Shown here: positions 21,879-31,166 of the stretch, in pieces
How positions within the stretch are numbered: position 1 is the first letter of the stretch
How the letters are laid out: each line of letters begins with the position of its first letter
Source of the DNA: Xenorhabdus bovienii
Lineage (GTDB): Bacteria > Pseudomonadota > Gammaproteobacteria > Enterobacterales > Enterobacteriaceae
DNA: 64,000 bases
Direction: 5' to 3'
Assembly (NCBI RefSeq): GCF_024721015.1
Contig: NZ_JANAIF010000003.1
Coordinates: forward strand, 62,001 to 126,000
Position numbers and translations under genes: made by a program
Notes under the pieces: model-generated
Database searches by the model: none
What the model was told of the DNA's origin: nothing
The model's input: only the letters and a program-made list of their open reading frames with translations

Positions 21879-22235
21879 TTAGCCAAGAATCTCCTTAACT
21901 TGTTCTGGTGGGCGACCTAGACGAGCTTTATCACCGACAACAACAATCGGACGCTCTATCAATATAGGGTGTTTTGCCATCGCTTGGAGTAATGCCGCTT
22001 GGGATAATGTGTCATCACCAAGATTGAGATCCTTATAAAGTTCTTCTTTGGTTCGCATTAACTGACGGGCATCTTTGAAACCCAGTTGCTTCAGTAAAAC
22101 GGTAAGCTGCTCTACCGTTGGTGGGGTGTCGAGATAGTGAATGATTTCTGGTGAAATACTGAGATCTTCAACCAGCTTGAGTGTTTCACGGCTCTTTGAG
22201 CAGCGAGGGTTATGATAAAAAATAACCTGTGGCAT
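21879..22235 (-). CDS. yfgD: YfgD, ArsC-family reductase-like protein
   Basis: Member of the ArsC/Spx thioredoxin-fold family; YfgD itself has no firmly established substrate. The active-site Cys is in YHNPRCSKSRETL near the N-terminus and the arsenate-reductase tail is visible (ERPIVVVGDKARLGRPPEQV). The frame starts at 22250, overlapping the bepA stop as ATGA, but the ATG at 22235 follows GAGGA and gives 118 residues, close to E. coli YfgD (119). It is coupled to bepA, as in E. coli. Confidence 0.88.
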   Translation of the reverse strand: MPQVIFYHNPRCSKSRETLKLVEDLSISPEIIHYLDTPPTVEQLTVLLKQLGFKDARQLMRTKEELYKDLNLGDDTLSQAALLQAMAKHPILIERPIVVVGDKARLGRPPEQVKEILG

Positions 22236-22246
22236 GTAAAAAGTCC

Positions 22247-23716
22247 TCATTTGTCATATTGGCTATAACGTTGTTGCAATTGGCGCAATTGATCAATACG
22301 GGCATCATAACGAGCCTGATCATCACTATTTAATGTTACCAAGGCACTGGCTTGGCTGAGATAGTTTATAGCCATGTCAAATTTGCCTTGCAATGCCATA
22401 GTCTCAGCGTAGGAAACCAGCTCTTTATCACGTTTTCCCTGTTTTTTGGCTAATTCTGTCATTAGTGACCAGCCAGTGGGATCATTAGGATTGTTGAAGG
22501 TATAGCGAAATAGCAGTTGTGATGCTTGCGGATAGTGTTTGGCCTGAATATAGGCATTGGCAAGATTGATTTGTAGTACCGGGTTATTTTGATGTTTCTG
22601 GAGAGCATGCTGTAAACGGGTAATCGCTTGCTCATACTGTTTTTGCTCAATATCGATATCCGTCATAGCATCGATAAACCAGATGTTATCAGGCTGCTTA
22701 TCCAGTAATGGAGACAATACTGTTTTGGCTTCAGCATACTTTTGAGCCTGAGACAGAAGGAGAACCCGTCCATAAGAAGCGGCGAGCTGTTCTTTAGTGG
22801 TTCCCTGACTGTAATTATTCAGAATTTGTTCAATGTAATTGAGCTGATCTGTAGCGCTGATTGTCAGGATGCGAACACGGGCAAACAGAAAATCTTGAGA
22901 TTCTGATTCTGGAACGGTTTTTTTCGGATACTGATTTGCCCTGTTACGAGCATCGGATAAACGGCTATCGGGTAGTGGATGGGTTAATAACATTTCTGGC
23001 GGTTTAGAGCTATATCGCGTCTGATCAACCAGAATCTGCATGAAATCAGGCATACCATGAGGGTTAAAACCTGAATTGTTGAGAATCTGCATACCAATGC
23101 GATCAGCTTCCTGTTCATTTGACTGGGTAAAGCTGATAATACCTTGCTGAAAACCACCCAGTGTGCCGCTGAGTGTCGCCATTCCTGCTTGTGGATTGGC
23201 CATCATCAACAGTATGGATCCTAATATTCCTGCCCATGCGAATGGCGCTTTGCGCTGTGTATCTTCCATAAAACGAGCCAAGTGGCGTTGTGTTACATGG
23301 GAGATTTCATGAGCCATGACAGAAGCCAACTCACTCTCATTGCGGCTATAGCGGAATAAACCGGAATGTAGCACTACGTTACCACCGAAAACAGCGTACG
23401 CGTTAATAGCGGGGTTATTGATCAGATAAAATTGAAAAGGCGTTTTTACTGAATCGGCATGATTAACTAATTTATGGCCTAATTTATTAATGTATTGTTT
23501 AAGCAGGGGGTCATCAATTAGCGGCGCTCCAGCACGTATCTGACGTATAAAAAAATCCCCCATTGCTATTTCTTGGTTGATACTGAGAGTCGCCCCCGCA
23601 CTTGTTCCGATATCGGGTAGTGAATTTTCGGAACTTACAGATAAAGCGGGTGAATTTCCAAATAGTAATAGGCTAATCAATGTCACTATCAGGGATTTCT
23701 TGGGTGTTTTTATCAT
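22247..23716 (-). CDS. bepA: BepA, periplasmic metalloprotease/chaperone for outer-membrane assembly
   Basis: Periplasmic M48-family protease that promotes LptD maturation and degrades stalled outer-membrane proteins. A signal peptide occupies about residues 1-27. Zinc ligands are H136 and H140 in AHEISH and E201 in NEQEADRIG; H246 in LTHPLPD matches the regulatory His of E. coli BepA. The C-terminal third (about 310-480) is TPR-like helical repeats. Length is 489 (E. coli 487). It is divergent from perM and overlaps yfgD. Confidence 0.95.
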   Translation of the reverse strand: MIKTPKKSLIVTLISLLLFGNSPALSVSSENSLPDIGTSAGATLSINQEIAMGDFFIRQIRAGAPLIDDPLLKQYINKLGHKLVNHADSVKTPFQFYLINNPAINAYAVFGGNVVLHSGLFRYSRNESELASVMAHEISHVTQRHLARFMEDTQRKAPFAWAGILGSILLMMANPQAGMATLSGTLGGFQQGIISFTQSNEQEADRIGMQILNNSGFNPHGMPDFMQILVDQTRYSSKPPEMLLTHPLPDSRLSDARNRANQYPKKTVPESESQDFLFARVRILTISATDQLNYIEQILNNYSQGTTKEQLAASYGRVLLLSQAQKYAEAKTVLSPLLDKQPDNIWFIDAMTDIDIEQKQYEQAITRLQHALQKHQNNPVLQINLANAYIQAKHYPQASQLLFRYTFNNPNDPTGWSLMTELAKKQGKRDKELVSYAETMALQGKFDMAINYLSQASALVTLNSDDQARYDARIDQLRQLQQRYSQYDK

Positions 23717-23863
23717 AAAATGATTCTCGTAAAAACAATGTGTCCCAGTTAGTTATTAACTTATGAATGTGTGTATGATAGCAAATCATAACTTAAAATC
23801 AGTCCATCGTAATAAATTTAGTAAAAATCATAATTGAGTGTTCGCTGTCGAGGAGTTGTATTT

Positions 23864-24928
23864 ATGCTGGATATGATCATGCGATGGTATCATCGCCGTT
23901 TCGCAGATCCGCAGGTTGCTGCACTATTGGTAATTTTGTTGGTTGGGTTTGGCGTCATTTATTTTTTTAATGGCATCCTGGCTCCTGTTCTTGCCGCAAT
24001 TGTGCTGGCTTATCTACTGGAATGGCCTACAGTAAAACTGGAAAAACTGGGTTGTAGTCGAACTCTTTCAGTGACCATCGTATTGACAATTTTTATGGGG
24101 ATAAGTGCGCTGGTTATCCTGATCGTTGCTCCCACTGTCTGGCAACAGGGGTTAAATCTGTTTTCTGACTTACCCAATATGTTCAATCGCTTTAATGAAT
24201 ATGCACACACTTTAACCTCCCGTTATCCTGCTTTGGTCGATGCCGGTATTATTGAAATGATTGCCGATAATCTGCGTACTAAGCTTCCTCTGGCCGGTGA
24301 GTCTTTTTTAAAGATTTCAGTGGCGTCCGTGATTGGTTTACTGACGCTCGCGATTTATCTGATCCTAGTTCCTTTGATGGTGTTTTTCCTGCTGAAAGAT
24401 AAAAGCCAGATGGTTGCAGCATTACAGAGTGTGTTGCCACGTAATCACGGCTTAGCGGGTAAACTATGGCATGAAATGAATCAACAGATCGTCAACTATA
24501 TTCGTGGAAAAGTCACGGAGATGGTTATTCTGACTATTTGTACTTATGCGGTGTTTGCTTTCTTTGGATTACGTTATTCTCTGCTGCTTGCGGTATTTGT
24601 TGGTTTGTCTGTACTCATCCCTTATATCGGCACGGTGATTGTCACAATTCCTGTCATTATTGTGGCGCTGTTTCAATGGGGGCTTGGTACTGATTTCTGG
24701 ACACTGTTTATTGCCTATCTGGTTGTGCAGGGGCTGGATGGTAATCTCCTTGTACCTATCTTGTTCTCAGAGGCGGTGAACTTACACCCACTCGTGATCA
24801 TTCTTTCTGTCATTATTTTTGGCGGATTCTGGGGGTTATGGGGCGTCTTTTTCGCCATTCCACTGGCAACTTTGATCAAGGCTGTTATTCGTGTTTGGTC
24901 TGAAGAAAAAATCGTAGGATCAGAATAA
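23864..24928 (+). CDS. perM: PerM, AI-2E family membrane transporter
   Basis: Polytopic inner-membrane protein of the AI-2E/TqsA permease family; the substrate of PerM is not established. From the ATG at 23864 it has 354 residues with about eight TM helices and closely follows E. coli PerM: MLDMIMRWYHRRFADPQ at the start, LAYLLEWPTVKLEKLGCSR, LVPLMVFFLLKDK, and DGNLLVPILFSEAVNLHPLVI near the end. An upstream in-frame TTG at 23834 lacks a ribosome site, whereas AGGAG lies eight bases before the chosen ATG. It is divergent from bepA, as in E. coli. Confidence 0.93.
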   Translation: MLDMIMRWYHRRFADPQVAALLVILLVGFGVIYFFNGILAPVLAAIVLAYLLEWPTVKLEKLGCSRTLSVTIVLTIFMGISALVILIVAPTVWQQGLNLFSDLPNMFNRFNEYAHTLTSRYPALVDAGIIEMIADNLRTKLPLAGESFLKISVASVIGLLTLAIYLILVPLMVFFLLKDKSQMVAALQSVLPRNHGLAGKLWHEMNQQIVNYIRGKVTEMVILTICTYAVFAFFGLRYSLLLAVFVGLSVLIPYIGTVIVTIPVIIVALFQWGLGTDFWTLFIAYLVVQGLDGNLLVPILFSEAVNLHPLVIILSVIIFGGFWGLWGVFFAIPLATLIKAVIRVWSEEKIVGSE

Positions 24929-24975
24929 TAATTGCACTGACATTTCAGGCACGACGTCAACGTAGATAACGAAAC

Positions 24976-24996
24976 TCCCCCTGTCAAACAGGGGGA
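24976..24996. terminator. Hairpin between perM and bcp
   Basis: An 8-bp stem, TCCCCCTG / CAGGGGGA, around a five-base loop lies between the convergent genes. T-runs are poor on both sides, so efficiency is uncertain. Confidence 0.65.
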
Positions 24997-25011
24997 TTGG
25001 TCGATGCCGGA

Positions 25012-25485
25012 TTATGATGAATGTTGTTTCAGGTAGTCCAGTACGATTTGGTGATGGTTACTGGTTTTGAATTTATTAAAAACGTGTTCAATATCACCTT
25101 TTGGGTCAACTAAGAAACTGATGCGGTGAAGGCCATCATAGGTTTTTCCCATAAACTGTTTTTCTCCCCAAACACCAAATTGCTCAGCAACTTGATGGTC
25201 AACGTCAGAAAGAAGTGTGAAATTCAGCCTCTCTTTTTCTGCAAAACGAGATAACCTTTCAGGTGTATCTATACTGATACCCAACACTTCAACACCGATT
25301 TCTTTCAGTTCATTCATCTTGTCACGTAAGCCACAAGCCTGAGCAGTGCAGCCTGGCGTCATCGCTTTGGGATAAAAATAAACTAAAACACGCTGACCTT
25401 TGAAGTCAGATACGCTAACGGTTTCGCCATCTTGGTCAGGAAGACTGAATTTTGGGGCTTTATCACCAGTTTTCAATTGGCTCAT
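25012..25485 (-). CDS. bcp: Bcp, thiol peroxidase (peroxiredoxin Q)
   Basis: Thioredoxin-dependent peroxidase that reduces hydrogen peroxide and organic hydroperoxides. The motif YPKAMTPGCTAQACGL holds the peroxidatic Cys and, five residues on, the resolving Cys; FGVWGEKQFMGKTYDGLHRISFLVDPKG is typical of the family. The ATG at 25485 (157 residues) sits eight bases after GGAG; a GTG one codon upstream is also possible. It follows gcvR on the same strand by about a dozen bases, as in E. coli. The hyf hydrogenase genes found next to bcp in E. coli are absent here. Confidence 0.95.
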   Translation of the reverse strand: MSQLKTGDKAPKFSLPDQDGETVSVSDFKGQRVLVYFYPKAMTPGCTAQACGLRDKMNELKEIGVEVLGISIDTPERLSRFAEKERLNFTLLSDVDHQVAEQFGVWGEKQFMGKTYDGLHRISFLVDPKGDIEHVFNKFKTSNHHQIVLDYLKQHSS

Positions 25486-25499
25486 CACGTATTCTCCGT

Positions 25500-26057
25500 T
25501 TAATCGTTTTTATTTAAATGATCCAGTACGCTAATACTGCCTTGTGCATTTAATTCTGTACATAGGCGATAAAAGGATTCTTTGAATATGAGGCCATTAT
25601 CATCCAGTGGGTTATGGCCTGTAATGTGGATTTGCAGACGGGCGGGCATATTTTCCTCAGCGGGGTGGGTTTTTGATGCCAGTTCAGCAATATTGAAATT
25701 CTGGGTCGTGAACAGATTGGTAAAACGTTCAACAATACCCGGTGAATCATCCACATCCACTCTGACGGAAATTGTCGAAGGAAATTTTGTCTGGACACCG
25801 CACCGAGTCCGTTTCATCACAATAAGCAATTCGAGTTCTGCCCCTTTCTGTGGCAGAGTGGATTCGATCAGGGTAATGGCGTTCCAGCTACCGGATAGCA
25901 GCATGATAAAGGTAAACTCTTCGCCAAACATTGCCAGACGGCTGTCTTCAATATTACAGCCGCATGCACTGGCAAGGCGGGTAATGGTATTGACGATGCC
26001 GGGGCGATCTGCACCAAGGGCAGTGATCACTAAAAAATACTGTTCTGATTTTGGCAA
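25500..26057 (-). CDS. gcvR: GcvR, glycine-cleavage system regulator (TTG start)
   Basis: Glycine-sensing ACT-domain protein that binds GcvA and represses gcvTHP in the absence of glycine. The 185-residue protein has two ACT domains (about 6-80 and 95-175), with VITALGADRPGIVNTITRLA and RVDVDDSPGIVERFTNLF as their openings. The start codon is TTG at 26057, preceded by AAGGA at eight bases; the next ATG is more than 40 residues in and would destroy the first ACT domain. It is divergent from dapA and upstream of bcp. Confidence 0.93.
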   Translation of the reverse strand: MPKSEQYFLVITALGADRPGIVNTITRLASACGCNIEDSRLAMFGEEFTFIMLLSGSWNAITLIESTLPQKGAELELLIVMKRTRCGVQTKFPSTISVRVDVDDSPGIVERFTNLFTTQNFNIAELASKTHPAEENMPARLQIHITGHNPLDDNGLIFKESFYRLCTELNAQGSISVLDHLNKND

Positions 26058-26300
26058 AGCGATTTTCCTTTCTACGGTAGATGTTTGCTGTGTGTGTCGT
26101 CATTAAACATAAAAAATGATCAGGAGAAGGTCAATTGTATTTGTGAAGGGAAGTGCGATTATAATCTCTGTTTAATCGACTACACTTGATATTAACAAAA
26201 TTCATTGAAATCGTGCGCTTAAAGAGTTTTCTTCTGTATGACAAGAAAGTACCATGAACTTCTCATCCGCAGTTTAAGGTTTAGTTAAGGGGAAATGGCA

Positions 26301-27200
26301 ATGGTGAGTGGTAACTCTGGTTTTACGGGCAGTATGGTTGCAATGGTAACGCCAATGAATTCAAACGGTCAGATTGATAAAACCAGTTTGAAAAAGTTAA
26401 TTGATTATCATATCGCCAGTGGTACATCTTCAATTGTTTCTGTTGGGACAACGGGTGAATGTGCAACACTCAGCCAAGATGAACATGTGGATGTCGTACT
26501 GACAACATTGGAATTGGCTGATGGCCGCATTCCGGTGATTGCCGGAACAGGGGCAAATGCGACGGCAGAAGCCATTTCGCTGACTCGTCGTTTTGAAAAT
26601 ACGGGTATTGCTGGTTGCCTGTCTGTGACACCTTATTATAATAGACCATCACAGGAAGGTTTATATCAGCATTATAAAGCGATAGCTGACAATACTGACT
26701 TACCACAAATTCTGTATAATGTACCCTCTCGGACCGCATGTGATTTACTGCCATCGACTGTTGCCCGTCTGGCAAAACTGGAAAATATTGTTGCGATTAA
26801 GGAAGCGACTGGGAACTTAAGTCGTGTCAGTCAGATCCAAGAATTGGTTAATGATGAAAATTTCATTTTGCTGAGTGGTGATGATGCAAGTTTTCTTGAT
26901 TTTGTGCAGCTTGGTGGAAAAGGGGTTATTTCTGTGACGGCGAATGTAGCGGCTGCGGAGATGGCACAAATATACGAACTGGCTCAGAAGGGTGAATTTG
27001 TGAAGGCGCGTAGCCTGAACAACCGACTGATGGAATTGCATCATCAATTATTTGTTGAACCTAGCCCGACGCCAGCCAAGTGGGCCTGTCGTAAACTGGG
27101 ATTGATTGCCGATGACACGCTGCGCCTGCCAATGATTCCGTTGACGCAGGCAGGACAAGTTTCGGTTAATAATGCCTTGAAATTGGCTGGATTACTGTAA
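26301..27200 (+). CDS. dapA: DapA, 4-hydroxy-tetrahydrodipicolinate synthase
   Basis: Condenses pyruvate with aspartate semialdehyde, the first committed step to diaminopimelate and lysine. The TIM-barrel protein shows [11 protein letters not shown], the catalytic Tyr in ILYNVPSRT (about 139) and the Schiff-base Lys in [10 protein letters not shown] (about 167). Two ATGs compete: the one at 26295 lies only two bases after GGGG, while 26301 is at eight bases and is preferred (299 residues). Compared with E. coli DapA there are about six extra N-terminal residues. bamC follows 16 bases after its stop. Confidence 0.94.
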   Translation: MVSGNSGFTGSMVAMVTPMNSNGQIDKTSLKKLIDYHIASGTSSIVSVGTTGECATLSQDEHVDVVLTTLELADGRIPVIAGTGANATAEAISLTRRFENTGIAGCLSVTPYYNRPSQEGLYQHYKAIADNTDLPQILYNVPSRTACDLLPSTVARLAKLENIVAIKEATGNLSRVSQIQELVNDENFILLSGDDASFLDFVQLGGKGVISVTANVAAAEMAQIYELAQKGEFVKARSLNNRLMELHHQLFVEPSPTPAKWACRKLGLIADDTLRLPMIPLTQAGQVSVNNALKLAGLL

Positions 27201-27216
27201 AAATTAGGGAATTTTA

Positions 27217-28263
27217 ATGGCAACATTATTGCAAAAATCGAAGGTCATGAAGGTTGCTGGCCTGTCATTAGTCGTTTTGCTGGCAGCCTGTTCCAAAGAT
27301 CAGCACTATAAACGTCAGGTGAGTGGGGATGAGTCCTATCTTGAGACGCCACCGCTGAAAGCATTGAACGTTCCAGCAGGAATGATATTGCCGCCGCAAA
27401 ATAGTGAATATACTATTTCATCAGCGACCGAAAAAGGGGCGGTGGGTAAATCCCTTGATATTCGTCCGCCAGTACAGGCGATGCAGTTATTGGCGGGTTC
27501 CCACATGGGAAATAATGTGCGAACCGGTAAGTTGTTGATTGAAAATACCCCAGAACACAGCAATCTGTGGTCACAAGTGGTTAGTCTATTGGCGAAGAAG
27601 AATTACCAGATTAGCGAAAAAGATGATACCAAGCAAATTCTGGTCACTGATTGGATCTCATGGTCGCGGGCAGATGAAAATATTCCTTATCGTGGACGCT
27701 ACCGTATTGAAGTGTCTCCGCAGGGTTCTCAAATTGCGCTGTCTGTTACAAATGAAAGTTTGGAACATGATGGGAAAGTCGTCTCTGATCCGGCAATAAT
27801 CCAAGATTATGATTTAATCATGCTTAACGAGCTGTCTGATGGTTTAAATCAGCAGCAGGAGTTAGCAAGTTTGAACAGCACGAAGAATACAGGGGTGTTA
27901 GTAGTAAACAGTGGCAGCGATAATACAGCTTTGCCACAAATCATTGTCCGTGCGCCATACACTGTGGTCTGGAACCGATTACCGCATACGTTGGAAAGTA
28001 TAGGCATGCGTGTCACTGATCGTACGCGTGCGACGGGAATGATAGAGGTGACTTATAAAGAGCTGAGTTCTTCAGGCTGGAAAGAACTGGGCGTCGAGGC
28101 TCCTTCCATCAGCGAAGGAAATTACAAGTTACAGGTGGGCGACTTGGATAACCGAAGCAGCCTGCAATTTATCAAAGAGAAAGGCCAGCCGCTGACTCAG
28201 GCTGAAAATGATCAAATGATGGCTGTATTTAAGGCAGCATTCAGCAGAACTACAGACAAGTAA
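27217..28263 (+). CDS. bamC: BamC, outer-membrane assembly lipoprotein
   Basis: Lipoprotein of the BamABCDE complex that inserts beta-barrel proteins into the outer membrane. It has a signal peptide with lipobox LLAAC (Cys about 25), the extended N-terminal segment that binds BamD (about 26-100) and two helix-grip domains (about 105-215 and 235-345). Length is 348 (E. coli 344). ATG follows AGGGA at six bases. It sits in the conserved dapA-bamC-purC order, with a palindromic hairpin before purC. Confidence 0.94.
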   Translation: MATLLQKSKVMKVAGLSLVVLLAACSKDQHYKRQVSGDESYLETPPLKALNVPAGMILPPQNSEYTISSATEKGAVGKSLDIRPPVQAMQLLAGSHMGNNVRTGKLLIENTPEHSNLWSQVVSLLAKKNYQISEKDDTKQILVTDWISWSRADENIPYRGRYRIEVSPQGSQIALSVTNESLEHDGKVVSDPAIIQDYDLIMLNELSDGLNQQQELASLNSTKNTGVLVVNSGSDNTALPQIIVRAPYTVVWNRLPHTLESIGMRVTDRTRATGMIEVTYKELSSSGWKELGVEAPSISEGNYKLQVGDLDNRSSLQFIKEKGQPLTQAENDQMMAVFKAAFSRTTDK

Positions 28264-28268
28264 TACAT

Positions 28269-28288
28269 AAAGGGGCCTAGGCCCCTTT
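28269..28288 (+). terminator. Palindromic hairpin between bamC and purC
   Basis: AAAGGGGCCTAGGCCCCTTT is a perfect 20-bp palindrome six bases after the bamC stop, followed by the AT-rich ATATTTTG. It probably acts as a partial terminator ahead of purC. Confidence 0.7.
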
Positions 28289-28354
28289 ATATTTTGGGTG
28301 AAATTTTTTCGTTTAATTTTTTTGTTTAAAGATGTCACATCTCTGGAGTGTAAG

Positions 28355-29068
28355 ATGCAGAAAAAAGCTGAGTTGTATCGTGGAAAGGCAAAAACAGTGT
28401 ATTCCACTGACAACCCTGACCTGCTTGTGCTGGAATTCCGTAATGATACATCAGCCTTGGATGGTGAACGCATCGAACAGTTTGATCGCAAGGGTATGGT
28501 GAATAATAAATTCAACCATTTCATTATGAACAAACTGGAAGAGGCGGGTATTCCGACGCAAATGGAACGGCTGCTGTCAGATAACGAATGCCTGGTGAAA
28601 AAACTGGATATGGTGCCGGTTGAGTGTGTTATCCGCAACCGTGCTGCGGGTTCTCTTGTGAAGCGCCTTGGTGTGGAAGAAGGAATGGTATTGAATCCCC
28701 CCCTGTTTGATCTGTTTTTGAAAAATGATGCCAAGCATGATCCGATGGTCAATGAGTCTTACTGTGAAACATTCGGCTGGGTTAGCAAGGTGCATCTGGC
28801 CGAGATGAAACGACTGAGTTACAAAGCCAACGAAGTATTGAGTAAACTGTTCAATGATGCTGGTTTGATTCTGGTGGATTTCAAATTAGAGTTTGGTTTG
28901 TTCAACGGCAACGTCGTATTGGGGGATGAGTTTTCTCCGGACGGTAGTCGCCTGTGGGATCAGCAGACTTTGGATAAAATGGATAAAGACCGTTTTCGCC
29001 AGAGTCTTGGTGGCTTGATTGAAGCGTATGAAGAAGTAGCACGCCGAATCGGGGTTATTTTGGACTAA
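28355..29068 (+). CDS. purC: PurC, SAICAR synthetase
   Basis: Joins aspartate to CAIR with ATP in purine synthesis. From the ATG at 28355 it is 237 residues, identical in length to E. coli PurC, and begins [18 protein letters not shown]. Signature regions are [24 protein letters not shown] and LVDFKLEFG with [14 protein letters not shown] frame opening at 28298 would add 19 residues across the intergenic region, but GGAG sits seven bases before 28355 and decides the start. No PurR box was seen close upstream. Confidence 0.96.
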   Translation: MQKKAELYRGKAKTVYSTDNPDLLVLEFRNDTSALDGERIEQFDRKGMVNNKFNHFIMNKLEEAGIPTQMERLLSDNECLVKKLDMVPVECVIRNRAAGSLVKRLGVEEGMVLNPPLFDLFLKNDAKHDPMVNESYCETFGWVSKVHLAEMKRLSYKANEVLSKLFNDAGLILVDFKLEFGLFNGNVVLGDEFSPDGSRLWDQQTLDKMDKDRFRQSLGGLIEAYEEVARRIGVILD

Positions 29069-29100
29069 CGACGCAAACGATTACTTAAGCCGATGATCAG

Positions 29101-29136
29101 AGATATCCTCCACTAAAATAGTGGGGGATATCTTTG
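29101..29136. terminator. Terminator-like hairpin after purC
   Basis: AGATATCC-T-CCACTA pairs with TAGTGG-G-GGATATCT around AAA, with a short T-run on the plus strand. It can end the purC transcript. A weaker version recurs at about 30025-30060 as part of a duplicated block. Confidence 0.65.
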
Positions 29137-29258
29137 ATCATGATGATGGGGATATTTATTTGATAAATGTGAAAAAGAGGTATGGTAATAGGGAATATTC
29201 AGGATAGCCAATAGCTTGATTGACTACCCAGACCATAATTCTTATTTATTACAGCACA

Positions 29259-29639
29259 TTAAAACAGATATTTTGTCTGTTCTTCCCAACCATTTCGCTC
29301 CATACAGCTGCTATATAATTGATGTCTGGAGCGTTCGTTAACATCCATAACATAACTTTCGGTCGTAGGGACACTCTGATCGAAATAACAGTCTTTGTCA
29401 GATTTATCAGCTTTGTCAGATTTACAACAGGCAGGACAGTAATGTTTTACGGTTTTGATTGAAGACCGTTGGGCAACTTCGTTTCTCACAGGGAACTGCT
29501 GGAGTGCTTCTATATTGCACTCTGCGTTCGCTTCATTAAAAGGGGTATAGTGACTTCCTACCGGCACCCATTGAGTGGTGCAACCAGTTAATGCCACACT
29601 GAACATGATTGAGAAGAGTGTTTTTTTCATATCTTTCAT
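29259..29639 (-). CDS. Small Cys-rich lipoprotein of unknown function
   Basis: I do not recognise the family. The 126-residue product has an N-terminal signal with a lipobox (VALTGC, Cys about 20), so it is probably an envelope lipoprotein. The mature part holds the Cys cluster HYCPACCKSDK, a Lys/Asp-rich micro-repeat (KSDKADKSDKD), another Cys in DCYF and a final CMERNGW segment. The ATG at 29639 has GGGA nine bases upstream; a second ATG at 29630 is the one preserved in a decayed copy. Two degenerate copies follow at about 30.0 and 30.4 kb. It is convergent with purC. Confidence 0.7.
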   Translation of the reverse strand: MKDMKKTLFSIMFSVALTGCTTQWVPVGSHYTPFNEANAECNIEALQQFPVRNEVAQRSSIKTVKHYCPACCKSDKADKSDKDCYFDQSVPTTESYVMDVNERSRHQLYSSCMERNGWEEQTKYLF

Positions 29640-30024
29640 ACGAATGCATCCCGTTTGTAAGGCTTTCCTTACAACCTTTCTGCATTTTCCCTGTTAAAAG
29701 TCTTAATGTATGTTTGTGTCGTATGGTTAATGTAGCTTGATGCTGAACCAACAAATAAATCGTCACAATCTATGATATTTCAGACACTTAGTAAGTGAAT
29801 TAATTTGATTATCACTAATTATTATTATTGATAACCGTTATTATGTAAACCAATAATTCCAAATGCCAGCAATTCTATGATCAGGACTGTAAACATCGGG
29901 TAAATGGGAAAGGGTTATCTTAAAGCACTTTCTGAAACTATTGGATATTCAGGAGAGGGATCTATTACCGTTACAAAATGGTGATTTGGATTAATGTATT
30001 AAATGATTATTTAAACTAATAATT
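29640..30024. other. AT-rich spacer between lipoprotein gene and its decayed copies
   Basis: No gene seen. It should hold the promoter of the minus-strand lipoprotein gene. Runs of TTATTATTATTGATAACC and similar AT-rich sequence occur near 29810-29840, with a faint echo around 30240-30280 that may belong to the same duplicated unit. Confidence 0.4.
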
Positions 30025-30025
30025 A

Positions 30026-30215
30026 GAGATAGCCCTTAATCAAAATAGTGGGGGTAGCTTTGATGAGAAAAATTTTGATAAATATAAAAAGGAACCAGAA
30101 TGGCTAATAGATTGATTGACTATCAAAACATGATTTTTTATTAATGTGAGCATATTAAGACAAGTGTTTTATTTGTTTTTTCCAACCATTTTGTTTCATA
30201 CACATCTCATTATAA
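30026..30215 (-). pseudogene. Decayed copy 2 of the lipoprotein locus (3' part)
   Basis: This block aligns with 29099-29320: the GTGGGGG hairpin remnant, a stretch resembling GGATAGCCAATAGCTTGATTG, then the 3' end of the lipoprotein gene. Read on the minus strand, 30155-30213 still encodes a C-terminal peptide MCMKQNGWKKQIKHLS and stop, against CMERNGWEEQTKYLF and stop in the intact gene. The rest of the reading frame is missing. I read it as a tandem duplicate that has lost its 5' part. Confidence 0.7.
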
Positions 30216-30315
30216 TATTTCCATTACCAATAAATTATTTAATGTTATTATCAACAATTATTAATAATAATTATGATGCAAAAAACAACAAATATTCATA
30301 ATGATATGATTTAAA

Positions 30316-30467
30316 TGATAAATATTAGATAAGTTGGAAGGCGGTTAGGATAGTCAATTGGCTGATTGATTATCCAAAGTATAATTTTCATTCATTGCAG
30401 GCACTCATTGAGAGGTATAGTCAGTTAATAACATATTGAATATGATTGAGAATATTAATTTTTTCAT
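30316..30467 (-). pseudogene. Decayed copy 3 of the lipoprotein locus (5' part)
   Basis: The first half (about 30345-30400) resembles the 3' flank of the intact gene, and it is joined directly to a remnant of the gene's 5' end (30400-30467). On the minus strand the remnant reads MKKLIFSIIFNMLLTDYTSQ and then TGA, against MKKTLFSIMFSVALTGCTTQW in the intact gene: the lipobox GC has become DY and the Trp codon a stop. The body of the gene is deleted. Confidence 0.72.
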
Positions 30468-30713
30468 AATCAAATAAATAAATGTAACTATAAATTAAAG
30501 TTATTGTTAAATAATAGGGAAGGGGGAATCTTATGTATTTTTTCTTACAGACTGTTTTTTCTACTAATGTGGCCATTAATTAGCAATATCTTATTGAATG
30601 CAAATAATATGATTAAGATATTAAATTTTAAGTTATTATTCTGCTATGTATTAGATGTGTATTGGTCGGTGTAAAAACCATCAGTAAAATTTTTTTGCAG
30701 GGAACAAAAATTC

Positions 30714-31166
30714 ATGAACTATATTGACCCTACTTTACTTATTTTGTTAGTGCTGGCAGGCCTTGGCATTATCAGCCATAACATGACAGTAACGCTTGCT
30801 ATGTTGTTTTTGCTGATAGTCCGCATTACACCACTGAATCAATTTTTCCCTTGGGTGGAAAAATATGGTTTGACGATAGGTATCCTGATTCTCACCATCG
30901 GAGTTATGGCACCTATAGCAAGTGGAAAAATTTCTGCGCAGGACATATTCAGTTCATTTTTGAACTGGAAATCACTGCTCGCTATCGCTGTCGGTATTAT
31001 CGTATCGTGGCTGGGAAGCCGAGGTGTTGCCTTGATGTCGAGTCAGCCTTCTACAGTGGCGGGGTTATTGGTCGGTACTGTATTGGGTGTAGCGTTGTTC
31101 AAGGGCGTTCCCGTCGGCCCGCTGATTGCAGCGGGTATTTTATCTATCATGATTGGTAAACCATGA
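30714..31166 (+). CDS. yeaL: YeaL, UPF0756/DUF441 membrane protein
   Basis: Small polytopic inner-membrane protein with no known function. It has 150 residues (E. coli YeaL 148), about four TM helices and the conserved stretches [34 protein letters not shown] and the C-terminal [21 protein letters not shown]. Its TGA overlaps the tmcA ATG (ATGA), so the two are probably co-translated. In E. coli yeaL lies elsewhere, so this pairing is a lineage-specific arrangement. The 250 bases upstream are AT-rich, with no clear promoter. Confidence 0.9.
   Translation: MNYIDPTLLILLVLAGLGIISHNMTVTLAMLFLLIVRITPLNQFFPWVEKYGLTIGILILTIGVMAPIASGKISAQDIFSSFLNWKSLLAIAVGIIVSWLGSRGVALMSSQPSTVAGLLVGTVLGVALFKGVPVGPLIAAGILSIMIGKP

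Noticed and set aside
25582..26106. Plus-strand open frame of 174 codons opposite gcvR
   Set aside because: Antisense shadow of a conserved ACT-domain gene.
28129..28752. Minus-strand open frame of 207 codons across bamC-purC
   Set aside because: Runs antisense through the purC 5' half and the palindromic hairpin; not a gene.
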